Positions 35,885 to 44,529 of a stretch of 50,178 nt of DNA are shown here, one piece after another. This DNA comes from Phycisphaerae bacterium (lineage in GTDB: Bacteria; Planctomycetota; Phycisphaerae; UBA1845; PWPN01): NCBI GenBank assembly GCA_030372985.1, contig JAUCQB010000146.1, positions 1-50,178 on the forward strand, read 5' to 3'. The notes below the pieces were generated by a model. That model made no database searches and was not told the DNA's origin. It saw only the letters and a list, made by a program, of their open reading frames with translations. Position numbers and translations under genes: made by a program. Position 1 is the first letter of the stretch, and every line of letters begins with the position of its first letter.

Positions 35885-35944
35885 GTGAATGACGAATGAC
35901 GAAACCCGAATGACGGATGAAATCCGACATCCGAATGACGAATG
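35885..35944. repeat. AATGACGAA-family repeat, copy C
   Basis: The first 31 bases match copy B exactly; the rest repeats CCGAATGACGAATG with a diverged middle. It lies between the converging dGTPase-like and PilZ genes, like copies A and B at other convergent junctions. Confidence 0.85.
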
Positions 35945-35980
35945 CAGAGCAGTGCAGAATCCCCTGAAGGACTGAGGGTT

Positions 35981-36400
35981 TCAGTACACACCGGCCGTTT
36001 GCGGCGTTTTCATGATCGCTTCGCGGCAGAGGGTTTCATCGGTCAGCGCGAATTCGCAGCCGATCAGGTAACCGTGCTCGGTGCCGGTCGAGTGACGGAC
36101 GACGGCCGGCACATATAGACGTGACTCGTCGTAGCAGAACAGCTTGAGGAATACAACGGAGCCCGGTTCGATCGGACCGCACGACAGGAAGGCGATTCCT
36201 TCGTCCGATGCGTTGTGCAGGGCCGCGCTCATGTCCACGCCGTTGCTCAGCACGGCCAGGGGCCACGAGCGGTGATACCGGCGCCTCGACCGGCGGCGAT
36301 GCACCGGATCGCATTCGCTGCGGTGGCGGGCAGCTTCCGCAAAACGCTCGATTTCGGTTCGGATCAGATCGACGGCACGAAGATCAACGATGGTAGCCAT
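35981..36400 (-). CDS. PilZ-domain protein
   Basis: A 139-residue protein with a PilZ-like fold. The basic stretch RRRSRRRYHRSWP (about 35-47) carries the Arg residues of the RxxxR motif. ALHNASDEGIAF supplies the [DN]xSxxG turn, with Asn in place of the usual Asp. VPAVVRHSTGTEHGYLIGCEF is the closing beta strand pattern. PilZ domains often bind cyclic di-GMP, but degenerate ones do not, so binding is only possible. The ATG at 36400 has AGGGG about six bases upstream. It stands alone, convergent with the dGTPase-like gene and divergent from the hydrolase gene. Confidence 0.78.
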   Translation of the reverse strand: MATIVDLRAVDLIRTEIERFAEAARHRSECDPVHRRRSRRRYHRSWPLAVLSNGVDMSAALHNASDEGIAFLSCGPIEPGSVVFLKLFCYDESRLYVPAVVRHSTGTEHGYLIGCEFALTDETLCREAIMKTPQTAGVY

Positions 36401-36600
36401 GCATGCCCCTGGGATGGATATACGATTCAGGCCGGCCGGTCGGCAAATTGAAAACCGGCGTCCGGTAAGCTCGCCCGAGGGAAGCTGGCGACGCGGTATT
36501 ATCGACCCGGCCGAACGTGCGGCGAGACATTGCCGCCACCTTCAGGACCCGCTAGACTGCACACCGCGGCGTGACGGCTCTTCGTGCATCACAGGAGGCC

Positions 36601-37533
36601 ATGGCCCTGGAAATAAAGAAAGAGGAGTCACCCATATCGGCTGAGACACACTCATCGGTCGTCGGGCAACGGCGGCGGGTGGGGCGGGTGGCCGCCCGCC
36701 TTCTCGTCTCGCTGGCGGTCGCATACCTCGCCTGGTGCGCCGTGCTCTCCTTCTCCCAGGATGGGATGATCTTTCCTCGCTACACCGCTCCTTCACCGTC
36801 ACCCTCGCCGCCTTTTGCTGATGCCGAGGTCATCGCGATCGATATCGGCGAACAAGGGCACATGGAGGGTTGGTTCATCCCTGCCGCCAGGGCGAGTTCC
36901 TCTTCGCCCGCTCCTGTGGTGATCTACTGCCACGGCAACGCCGAAATCATCGACCAGCAGAAGTGGTTCGTGGAGAACTACCATCGAATGGGATGCTCCG
37001 TGTTTCTCCCCGAGTATCGAGGCTATGGGCGTTCGCCCGGCAAGCCGTCTGAAAGAGCGATTGTCGAAGATTGTATCCGGTTTCATGATGAGCTGCGTAA
37101 GCGCAGTGACGTGGACTCCGCCAAGATCGCCATCCACGGCCGGTCTCTGGGGGGAGGGGTGGCTGCTCAACTCGCCGCGAGGCGAAAGCCGGCCGCCTTG
37201 ATCCTGGAGTCGACGTTTGCCAGCGTGGCCTCCTACGCACGAAGGTACTGCGTGCCCGAGTTCCTGGTCAGACATCCGTTCAGAACGGATGTGGTTCTGC
37301 CCGAGCTGGATGTGCCCATCCTGATCTTCCATGGCACGCGCGACAGTATCGTTCCTGTTGAGCACGGGCGCCAGTTGGCGAAACTGGCTCGTCACGCCGT
37401 CTATGTCGAGTACGATTGCGGGCACAACGATTCTCCCGGCCATGGTAACGAAGCAGACTACTGGGCGCGAATCGAAACGCTTCTTGCGAAGGCAGGGGTT
37501 ACCCGGCCTCCTGCCACCCGGGCGGTCAACTGA
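36601..37533 (+). CDS. membrane-anchored alpha/beta hydrolase (BEM46/ABHD-like)
   Basis: A 310-residue protein. One hydrophobic segment (about 33-51) anchors it, leaving the catalytic domain probably outside the membrane. VVIYCHGNAEIIDQ provides the His-Gly oxyanion turn, S182 lies in HGRSLGGGVAA, the acid is the Asp of FHGTRDSIVP, and the His is in YDCGHNDSPG. Together they form the classic triad. This is the BEM46/ABHD13-like group, with unknown substrates. The start is unsure: the AGGAGG before ATG 36601 is only two bases away, too close for good use, so an in-frame GTG at 36571 is a real alternative. It is a single gene, followed by the aldo/keto reductase gene after 140 bases. Confidence 0.83.
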   Translation: MALEIKKEESPISAETHSSVVGQRRRVGRVAARLLVSLAVAYLAWCAVLSFSQDGMIFPRYTAPSPSPSPPFADAEVIAIDIGEQGHMEGWFIPAARASSSSPAPVVIYCHGNAEIIDQQKWFVENYHRMGCSVFLPEYRGYGRSPGKPSERAIVEDCIRFHDELRKRSDVDSAKIAIHGRSLGGGVAAQLAARRKPAALILESTFASVASYARRYCVPEFLVRHPFRTDVVLPELDVPILIFHGTRDSIVPVEHGRQLAKLARHAVYVEYDCGHNDSPGHGNEADYWARIETLLAKAGVTRPPATRAVN

Positions 37534-37673
37534 GAGTGTGCGACGTTGGGGTGTCGATCTGTCTTTCCGATCCCGACTTGTCCGGGAAAGGTTGATTGCC
37601 GTGCGAGCAACCGCTGACTAGCATAAAAAGTCTGTTAACCCGGATGCGATGCTGTTCCTTCAAAGGGGGGCAC

Positions 37674-38573
37674 ATGAGTACCATTCTTCGACGTGAGTTT
37701 CTGGGCAAAGCCGCCGGGGTGATGGGGGCGGTTCTCACGCCGGCTGCCTTCGGTGCACAAACCACGGTCGCCCCCGCATCCCGCCCGACGACCGCCCCGT
37801 CAAAACTGAAGGCCGGCGACGTGATCACGCTTGGCCGAACGGGGATCAAGGCCTCTCGTCTGGCCATCGGCACCGGCACCGAATCGGGGGCGGAGCAGCG
37901 ACGTCTGGGCATCGAAGGGCTGGTCAGGCTTCTCCGTCACGGATTCGACCAGGGTGTCTGCTGGTGGGACGTAGCTGACTCGTACAAAACGCACCCCCAT
38001 GTCAAGGCGGCACTGAAGGAGATGCGCCGCGACCAGGTCACGATTACCTCCAAGACCGCTGCGAAGGACGACAGAGGCATCAAGGCGGACATCGAGCGTT
38101 TTCGGCAGGAGATGGGCACCGACTACATCGACATCGTGCTCCTTCACTGCATGATGGACGGCAACTGGCCCGAGAAGCTCAAGGGGGCGATGGATGCGCT
38201 GAGCGAGGCGAAACAGAAGGGACATGTCCGGGCGGTCGGCTGCTCGTGTCACACGTATGATGCTTTGGAGGCGGCCGCCGACAGCGACTGGGTGGACGTC
38301 GATCTTGCGAGGATCAACCCGTTTGCCGCGGTCATGGACATCGACAAGAGAGACGAGGTGCCGCAGGTGTTACAGATTCTGCGGCGCATGCACGAGCGAG
38401 GCAAGGCGGTTTACGGAATGAAGATTCTGGGTGCGGGGACGTTCAAAGGAAACATGATCGAGCAATCGCTTCGGTTCATTCTCCAGCACAGGTTTGTAAG
38501 CGCTTTCGTGATCGGCTTCAGCAAGGCCGAGCACATCGACGACATCGTCCGGCGCATTGAACGGGTCCAGTAA
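37674..38573 (+). CDS. Tat-exported aldo/keto reductase
   Basis: A 299-residue protein. A twin-arginine signal (ILRREFLGKAAGVMGAVLTPA) sends the folded, cofactor-loaded enzyme across the membrane. The (beta/alpha)8 domain keeps the catalytic tetrad D99, Y104, K127 and H158 (WWDVADSY, ITSKT, VLLHCMMD). C-terminal residues around FVIGFSKAEHIDDIV fit the NAD(P)-binding end of the family. Unlike many planctomycete relatives it ends without a 4Fe-4S segment. The ATG at 37674 has a run of G (AAGGGGGG) at good distance. The natural substrate is unknown; an exported sugar aldehyde or ketone reductase is likely. It converges tightly on pdxA, with 21 bases between stops. Confidence 0.88.
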   Translation: MSTILRREFLGKAAGVMGAVLTPAAFGAQTTVAPASRPTTAPSKLKAGDVITLGRTGIKASRLAIGTGTESGAEQRRLGIEGLVRLLRHGFDQGVCWWDVADSYKTHPHVKAALKEMRRDQVTITSKTAAKDDRGIKADIERFRQEMGTDYIDIVLLHCMMDGNWPEKLKGAMDALSEAKQKGHVRAVGCSCHTYDALEAAADSDWVDVDLARINPFAAVMDIDKRDEVPQVLQILRRMHERGKAVYGMKILGAGTFKGNMIEQSLRFILQHRFVSAFVIGFSKAEHIDDIVRRIERVQ

Positions 38574-38594
38574 CGAGTGGGGCCTCGCGGCAGC

Positions 38595-39719
38595 TCAGGC
38601 TTCGGCCTCGTCGTCGTCACCGAGTTCGGTTCCTGGGAGTTCTTCCCATTGAGCGGGCACCGGCTGCGGGGTGGCAGGCTGAATCCTCTTGCACAAGGCC
38701 GCATGACACGCCAGGCGGATGGCGGACTTCAAACTATCGGGGTTGGCGATGTTCTGGCCGGCGATGTCGAACGCCGTTCCATGATCGACGCTCGTGCGAA
38801 TGATCGGGAGGCCGAGGGTTGTCTGACATGCACTCTCGAACGCGAGCAGTTTGACGGGTATCAGTCCCTGATCGTGATACATGGCCACGACGCCGTCGAA
38901 CCGGCCGCGAGACGCATGCCAGAAGACCGTATCGGCCGGGTAGGGGCCCTCGACAAACCACCCGGCCTCGCGGGCCATGACGATTGCAGGCTCGATAACA
39001 CGCTTTTCCTCGTCGCCGAACAAACCATTCTCACCGGCGTGGGGATTCAACCCGCACACCGCGATTCGCGGATACTCGATGCCGAACCAGTTCCGCAGAG
39101 CGCTGGCCATCAGGTCGATGGGCTGGAAGACGCGACCGATGGTGAAGGAGTTCCGCAGATCAAACAGAGCCTGGTGAATGCTCGCCAGGGCCACACGCAG
39201 TTTGCCGCCGACGAACATCATGGTCAGGCGTTCAGTCTTGAAGGCGTGGCCCAGTTTCTCGGTGTGGCCGGGGTAGCGGTACCCGGCCAAGTGCCAGCTT
39301 TCCTTGCAAATAGGAGCGGTGACGATCGCCTCGACCACCTCGTCGCGCGCTGATTTGATGGCCGCGTCGAGGAAACGCATCGAGGCGTGACCGGCCTCGG
39401 CGGAGGCACAGTGCACGTGCGGGCTGAAGACGGGGCAGTCGTCAAAGTCGGCCACGATGACGCCGCTTTCGATGCGGGTCGCCGCTTCGTGGGGCACGCG
39501 GAACCAGAAGGGGTTGATCTCCGACTGGTCGGCGGCGAATTCGAGGGCTTCATCCAGACCGAAAATGATAAATCGCCCGAGCCGTCGAACCTCCGGGTCG
39601 GCCAGGGCCTTGACGATGACCTCCGCCCCGATCCCGGCCGGGTCGCCCATGGTGATGCCCACCAGCGGCTTGGGGTTGGTTCCATTCGGCACGGCGTTGG
39701 CAAGGGGCATCTGGCTCAT
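38595..39719 (-). CDS. pdxA: 4-hydroxythreonine-4-phosphate dehydrogenase
   Basis: A 374-residue enzyme of vitamin B6 synthesis that oxidises 4-phosphohydroxy-threonine with NAD and then loses carbon dioxide. GITMGDPAGIGAEVIVKAL opens the family. The three metal-binding histidines lie in YRYPGHTEKLGH, LASIHQALFDL and AMYHDQGLIPVK, and IRTSVDHGTAFDIAG closes the active site. The length is a little above the usual 330 because of a Pro/Glu/Asp-rich C-terminal tail. The ATG at 39719 starts eight bases after the riboflavin-synthase stop, so ribE and pdxA form a cofactor operon. PdxA2-type paralogues act on other sugar acids, but the motifs fit ordinary PdxA. Confidence 0.94.
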   Translation of the reverse strand: MSQMPLANAVPNGTNPKPLVGITMGDPAGIGAEVIVKALADPEVRRLGRFIIFGLDEALEFAADQSEINPFWFRVPHEAATRIESGVIVADFDDCPVFSPHVHCASAEAGHASMRFLDAAIKSARDEVVEAIVTAPICKESWHLAGYRYPGHTEKLGHAFKTERLTMMFVGGKLRVALASIHQALFDLRNSFTIGRVFQPIDLMASALRNWFGIEYPRIAVCGLNPHAGENGLFGDEEKRVIEPAIVMAREAGWFVEGPYPADTVFWHASRGRFDGVVAMYHDQGLIPVKLLAFESACQTTLGLPIIRTSVDHGTAFDIAGQNIANPDSLKSAIRLACHAALCKRIQPATPQPVPAQWEELPGTELGDDDEAEA

Positions 39720-39726
39720 GATGAGG

Positions 39727-40368
39727 TCAAGCGTATCCTTGTTGGCGAAGCAGATCCATGGTGATCTCGTGGCCGGAGGGCCCCTCGCGCCATCGTTGGA
39801 GAGTAGTCACGACCGTACGGGCCAGGATATCCGTTTCGATGTTGACGCGGTGGCCGACCCGCAGGTTACCCAGGGTGGTCTCGGACAGTGTGGTGGGGAC
39901 AAGTGCCACACTGAATTGCCCGCCGGATACACCCGCGATCGTCAACGAGACACCATCAACGGCGATCGAACCCTTGGGGATAATATAGCGGCTGAGGTCG
40001 TCGGTGGTTTCGAAGGTGACGGTATGATCGCTACTGATACGAGAGACGATGGCCGTACCGTCGACATGTCCCTGCACGATATGTCCATCGAGGTGGTCGG
40101 CAGCCCGCAGGCTGCGCTCAAGGTTGACACGATCGCCCGGTTTCAGGCTGCTGAGCGTGCTGCGTGACAGGGTCTCTGCGACCACGTCGAATTCGATGGT
40201 CTGAGCGTCGGACCGGGCGACAGTCAGGCAGACCCCGCTGACACAGACGCTGGCGCCGGCTAATATCGGACCCGGCAGACCGGGAGCGTCCAGCACCAGC
40301 CGGACTTCGCTGCCGGTGGAGCGAATCGAACGGACGACCCCCGAGGCTTGTACAATGCCCGTGAACAT
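39727..40368 (-). CDS. ribE: riboflavin synthase alpha subunit
   Basis: A 213-residue enzyme that converts two 6,7-dimethyl-8-ribityllumazines to riboflavin plus the pyrimidinedione. It has the two lumazine-binding repeats: MFTGIVQASGVV with CVSGVCLTV in the first, and HIVQGHVDGTAIV with AVDGVSLTIAG in the second. MFTGIV at the N-terminus is nearly invariant and fixes the start at ATG 40368, with AAAGG just upstream. pdxA follows after seven bases. I did not see an FMN riboswitch in the 250 bases upstream. Confidence 0.95.
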   Translation of the reverse strand: MFTGIVQASGVVRSIRSTGSEVRLVLDAPGLPGPILAGASVCVSGVCLTVARSDAQTIEFDVVAETLSRSTLSSLKPGDRVNLERSLRAADHLDGHIVQGHVDGTAIVSRISSDHTVTFETTDDLSRYIIPKGSIAVDGVSLTIAGVSGGQFSVALVPTTLSETTLGNLRVGHRVNIETDILARTVVTTLQRWREGPSGHEITMDLLRQQGYA

Positions 40369-40561
40369 GGCCTTTTACCTGTCGACAACTGGACACGGCC
40401 TGCCACTTGCCTGCCTCATGCTAGCCCCATGCGCATTGCAGTGTCAAGGAATCGAGCCGACCGCGCAGCCCGACGACGTGACTGCGCGTCGAGGGGTGTC
40501 TTTGAAAGCGCCGTTGCCGGCTGTCCACAGGGCATCTGTGTTCGGTTTCCAGACGTCTATA

Positions 40562-40570
40562 TGGTATAAT
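40562..40570 (+). promoter_or_regulatory. extended -10 promoter
   Basis: TGGTATAAT gives a perfect -10 hexamer (40565-40570) with the TG of an extended -10 element. The -35 region (around 40541) is weak, as is usual for this type. Transcription would start near 40577, 43 bases before the ATG of the large exported protein. Confidence 0.6.
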
Positions 40571-40619
40571 GCCCAGGGAATCGGGGATCGTCGTCTTGAG
40601 GAGGCGGAGGGATCATCTC

Positions 40620-43600
40620 ATGCAAAGTCGGTATGGCTGCCGGTGGTTGTGTTGTGCAGCAGTGATCGGTCTGGCATCAAGCGCTTGGCTGTGTTTCGGT
40701 GAGGCTCCGGGTTCTCAAGCACCTGCCGAAGCGAATGGGAATGTTTCGGGAGCCTTGACTGCCGGAATCGAGGATATCGGAAGCCGTCTTGCGGTCGCCG
40801 TTCAGGAGGCGGGTGCGCCAGATCCACAAAGTGGCGAATCGTTGCTGCCGGCCGGAACCAGCCTGGATCGGTTTGAGTGGGTCAACGACCAGGCTCACAT
40901 CGACCTGACGTTTCCGGCCGAGACAGCTCCGGACACCCTTGAACCGCTTCGGCTTGAGAACATTTATGAGGTTCTGGGCACTGCGGTCGATCCGCTTCGA
41001 ATGAGCCACGGCCTCTTCATCCGAGCCCGGCGAGGACAGACAGCCGAATACCTCCCTCTGGAGGTATATACCCCCGCAGTTGTGCTTCCCCCTGAACAAG
41101 ATGTTCGCGAGGAGCCCGGGATGGCGCTGGACGAGCGGTCCCGCGCCTTCGCTGCCCCTCCCGCGGGGGGGCAGGCGGTTGAGGCCTGGATCGGAGGCCC
41201 GGTTGACCATGCCGGCACCCAGCCGGTCGGCGCACTGACCGGCGTGACGGTGTTCTGTTCGGCCGGCCACGGCTGGACCGCCTCGGATTCGTGGGTCTTG
41301 CAGCGTCCCCTGCTGCTCGACATGGTCGAAGATTACGGCAACATCGATCAGCTCAACTACCTCGTCCAATACTTGTACAACGCCGGGGCCACCATCGTGC
41401 CATTCCGTCCCGTCGGATACCAGGACATCGAGATCGTCCTGGATAATGATGACCCCGGCGTGACCTACAGCGGAACGTGGACCAACAGCACCGCGACGAC
41501 CGAGTATTACGAGAACGGTACCACCACCAGCGGCGTGCCCTACCGCTGGGCCACCGCCGCAGTCACCGAATCAGCCACTGCCCGCTACACGCCCAGCATT
41601 CCCGCGACCGACTTCTACCCGGTCTACTGCTGGACACGCGACGGCACGGATCGCGTCCGCCAGACCTACCGCATCGCTCACAGCGGCGGAGTCAGCTCGG
41701 TCACCGTGGACCACCGGCTGGTCGGCAAGGGCTGGATCTGGCTGGGTAACTACTACATGCTGGCCGGCACCGGCGGCTACGTCGAGATCACCAACGCGTC
41801 GCCGGATACGGGCGTGGTCATCGCCGATGCCGTTCGCTTCGGCAACGGCATGGGTGACGTCGTCGGTTCGGGCCCCGGCACGGTCAGCGGCTATCCTCGC
41901 GACGAAGAATGCTCTCGCTACTGGGCGGAGAGCGAAGCGGGCATCAACGCGGTGGGACTGCCCAACGTGTGGGAGTGCGGCGGATGCAGTGATTCGAACG
42001 ACAACGTCGGGACCGCCGCCCGCTGGTCCGCCACCATGAACCGTCAAGATGTCAATGACGACCGCTGGCGGCGCATTTACATCGAGTTCCACACCAACGC
42101 CTACAACGGCACGGCCAAGGGTACGGTCTGCCTGGTCACCACCACCGGTGCCACGACTTATCAGACCGAGTACGCCACCATCCTCGGCAACAAGGTTGAG
42201 GCCGACATGAGTCTGATCGACGACCTGTTCGAGTATCCCTGGGCGCTGCGATCGAATCCGTACACCTCTGCCTATGGCGCGATCTCCACGGGCAACAACG
42301 ACAACGAGTTCGACGCCACGATTATCGAGGTGGCCTTCCACGACAACGTTGAGGACACCGCCAACCTGCTCAGCGCCAAGGTCCGCAACGCCGTCGCCCG
42401 CTCGACTTTGCAGGGTATGATCATGTTCCTCAACTCGCTGCCCGGCAGCACCGTGCCGCTGACCTTTCTGCCCGATCCGCCGGAAAACGTCCGTGCGGTA
42501 CACGATGGGCAAGGGAACATTGTCGTGTCATGGTCTGCTCCGCCAAGCGGTGGGGCCAATGGCGGGGCGGCCGCCGGATATCGCGTGTATCGCTCGAGTA
42601 ACGGCTACGGGTTTGGGCAGGGATTGGATGTCGGCAACGCTCTCAGCACGACGTTGGCCGACGTTCCTCCGGGTACGATCACCTACCTGCGGGTCACCGC
42701 CTACAATGCCGGCGGCGAGTCGCTGCCCTCGCGGACAATGGCGGTACGTCGGGTGCCGGACGCGTCCACGCAGCTTCTGATTGTGGACGGATACAATCGC
42801 GTGAGCCGGCACCAGAACGTCGTTCAGGTGATACCGGACGGTCCCATGCAGCGCCCGATTGCCAGGAAAGTGAATTCCTTTGATTACATGGTTCAACACG
42901 CGACCGCCATGTCCGCCGGCGGCATCGCGTTCGACTATGCCGAGAACAGCGCCGTCACCAGCGGGGGCGTTTCCCTGGGCAACTACCGTGCGGTGATTTG
43001 GATCCTGGGCCAGGAGTCAACCGAGGACAAGACGTTCGACTCGAACGAGCAGGCGATGGTGACGGCCTACTTGAACGCGGGCGGGAACCTGTTTGTGACC
43101 GGATCGGACATCGGCTACGAGCTGGACGGCCAGTCAGCCGGCCGGACGTTCTACGAGAACATGCTCAGAGCCAACTATGAAGCCGACAATGCCGGCACCT
43201 ACAGCGTCGCGGGTTCAGGCGGCATCCTCGCGGACGTCGCCGCGTTCGATTTCAACCCGGCCAATGGAGCGGTGTATGTGGTCAAGACGCCGGACCGAAT
43301 CTCGCCTCAGTCCGGGGCAACGGCCATTCTCTCATACGGCGGCGGCAACGGCACGGCAGGCATTCAATACGACTCCGGCACCTACAGGGTGGTAATGTTC
43401 GCATTCCCGTTTGAGACAATCAGTACATTAGCCGCCCGCTCGGCGGTCATGCAACGCGTGCTGGACTACATCGTTCCGCCCATGGTCTGCCCGTATGGTC
43501 CCGATGTCATCACCGGTTTTGAGGGCTTTGCGGATGGGACACACGTGATGTTCCAGGATCCCCGATATTCCGGCTCCACGTTGGGGCACCTGGCCACGAC

Positions 43601-44336
43601 GCCGAACTCGGCCGTCGTCACCAGCGAGATCTCGGCCTACGGCGGCGTCAGAACGTCCAGGGTCGACTGGGCCTGGCTCGACGCGAGCCCGACACGTTGG
43701 CTTCGCCTCACCACGCACAACGTCGCCAATGTGCCCAACCCGACAATCGATCTTCGTCGCCCGGTGAGAGTGCGACTGAGACTCGACAGCGGGTCATTCC
43801 GGCTCAGCCTAGGCGTGCGAGAGACAGGCGTTGACGTGCCGATCGGCGAGAACGGCGGCACCGGCGGCACCATCGAGTGGGTGGGAGCCACCTCGGTCGT
43901 ACCGGGCGGCGGTCCAGTGGGGACACTGGTGACAGCCTCGCCGGGTGTCTGGCAGACGATCACCTTCGCCCCCTACGTGGGTTACATTCAACCCATGACC
44001 GGCGACGGCAATCTCAGCGCCGCCTACGACAAGGGCGTGATCGACCATCTCGCGTTCACCATCACCGACACCGTCGGGCCGATCACCGTCTACCTCGATA
44101 ACATTGAACAGCCGTGCCCGCCCAAGGTCGACTTCGACGTCGATGGTGATGTCGACCAGGCCGACTTCGGGTTCCTCCAGGGATGCATGAGCGGTATCAG
44201 CGTCTCGCAAAGTGACTCCGCATGTCAGCCGGCGAAACTCGACGGCGATAGCGACGTCGACCGCGACGACTGTAGCCTGTTCCTGATGTGTCTGAGCGGG
44301 CCGGGTGTTCCCGCCGATCCGGAATGCCTGAATTGA
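40620..44336 (+). CDS. large exported amidase/golvesin-like/FnIII protein with dockerin-like tail
   Basis: A 1238-residue exported protein with many domains. A signal peptide (about 1-27) precedes an N-acetylmuramoyl-alanine-amidase-like domain (about 205-615) with FCSAGHGW, IYIEFHTNAYNG and TIIEVAFHDN as the zinc/catalytic landmarks. Inserted into it, about 270-410, is a golvesin-C-like domain (EIVLDNDDPGVTYSGTW through TGVVIADAVRFG). A fibronectin type III domain follows (about 617-715), then a ThuA/DJ-1-like Rossmann domain (718-950; AVIWILGQEST, GGNLFVTGSDIGYELD), a beta-rich carbohydrate-binding-like domain (957-1150), and two dockerin-type Ca repeats (1171-1238). The ATG at 40620 has GGAGG nine bases upstream and an extended -10 promoter. 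The same domain set occurs in proteins annotated as xanthan-lyase-like. Cell-wall or polymer remodelling outside the cell is likely; a substrate cannot be named. Confidence 0.82.
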   Translation: MQSRYGCRWLCCAAVIGLASSAWLCFGEAPGSQAPAEANGNVSGALTAGIEDIGSRLAVAVQEAGAPDPQSGESLLPAGTSLDRFEWVNDQAHIDLTFPAETAPDTLEPLRLENIYEVLGTAVDPLRMSHGLFIRARRGQTAEYLPLEVYTPAVVLPPEQDVREEPGMALDERSRAFAAPPAGGQAVEAWIGGPVDHAGTQPVGALTGVTVFCSAGHGWTASDSWVLQRPLLLDMVEDYGNIDQLNYLVQYLYNAGATIVPFRPVGYQDIEIVLDNDDPGVTYSGTWTNSTATTEYYENGTTTSGVPYRWATAAVTESATARYTPSIPATDFYPVYCWTRDGTDRVRQTYRIAHSGGVSSVTVDHRLVGKGWIWLGNYYMLAGTGGYVEITNASPDTGVVIADAVRFGNGMGDVVGSGPGTVSGYPRDEECSRYWAESEAGINAVGLPNVWECGGCSDSNDNVGTAARWSATMNRQDVNDDRWRRIYIEFHTNAYNGTAKGTVCLVTTTGATTYQTEYATILGNKVEADMSLIDDLFEYPWALRSNPYTSAYGAISTGNNDNEFDATIIEVAFHDNVEDTANLLSAKVRNAVARSTLQGMIMFLNSLPGSTVPLTFLPDPPENVRAVHDGQGNIVVSWSAPPSGGANGGAAAGYRVYRSSNGYGFGQGLDVGNALSTTLADVPPGTITYLRVTAYNAGGESLPSRTMAVRRVPDASTQLLIVDGYNRVSRHQNVVQVIPDGPMQRPIARKVNSFDYMVQHATAMSAGGIAFDYAENSAVTSGGVSLGNYRAVIWILGQESTEDKTFDSNEQAMVTAYLNAGGNLFVTGSDIGYELDGQSAGRTFYENMLRANYEADNAGTYSVAGSGGILADVAAFDFNPANGAVYVVKTPDRISPQSGATAILSYGGGNGTAGIQYDSGTYRVVMFAFPFETISTLAARSAVMQRVLDYIVPPMVCPYGPDVITGFEGFADGTHVMFQDPRYSGSTLGHLATTPNSAVVTSEISAYGGVRTSRVDWAWLDASPTRWLRLTTHNVANVPNPTIDLRRPVRVRLRLDSGSFRLSLGVRETGVDVPIGENGGTGGTIEWVGATSVVPGGGPVGTLVTASPGVWQTITFAPYVGYIQPMTGDGNLSAAYDKGVIDHLAFTITDTVGPITVYLDNIEQPCPPKVDFDVDGDVDQADFGFLQGCMSGISVSQSDSACQPAKLDGDSDVDRDDCSLFLMCLSGPGVPADPECLN

Positions 44337-44529
44337 CCCGCTGTTGCAGCGGTCCAGCCACCGAGCGGGTCCGGCCTGCTGGTCACCCCCGGCGCGGCCG
44401 TTTCCGTGCGTCATCGCGCCCCACGGCCGTTTCCTGCCCCTCTCCGCGCCATGGCGGCACGCGGGAATGGTCGTGGCTTCCATCCGGATGCAGGGGAAGT
44501 CCATTGAACACTGCCAACGGATCCCGCGC

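Noticed and set aside
25019..35944. AATGACGAA runs as CRISPR or as coding repeats
   Set aside because: The units are short and contiguous, the run lengths differ, and no conserved frame spans them.
40369..40619. FMN riboswitch upstream of riboflavin synthase
   Set aside because: I could not find the conserved RFN-element segments in the gap on the minus strand.
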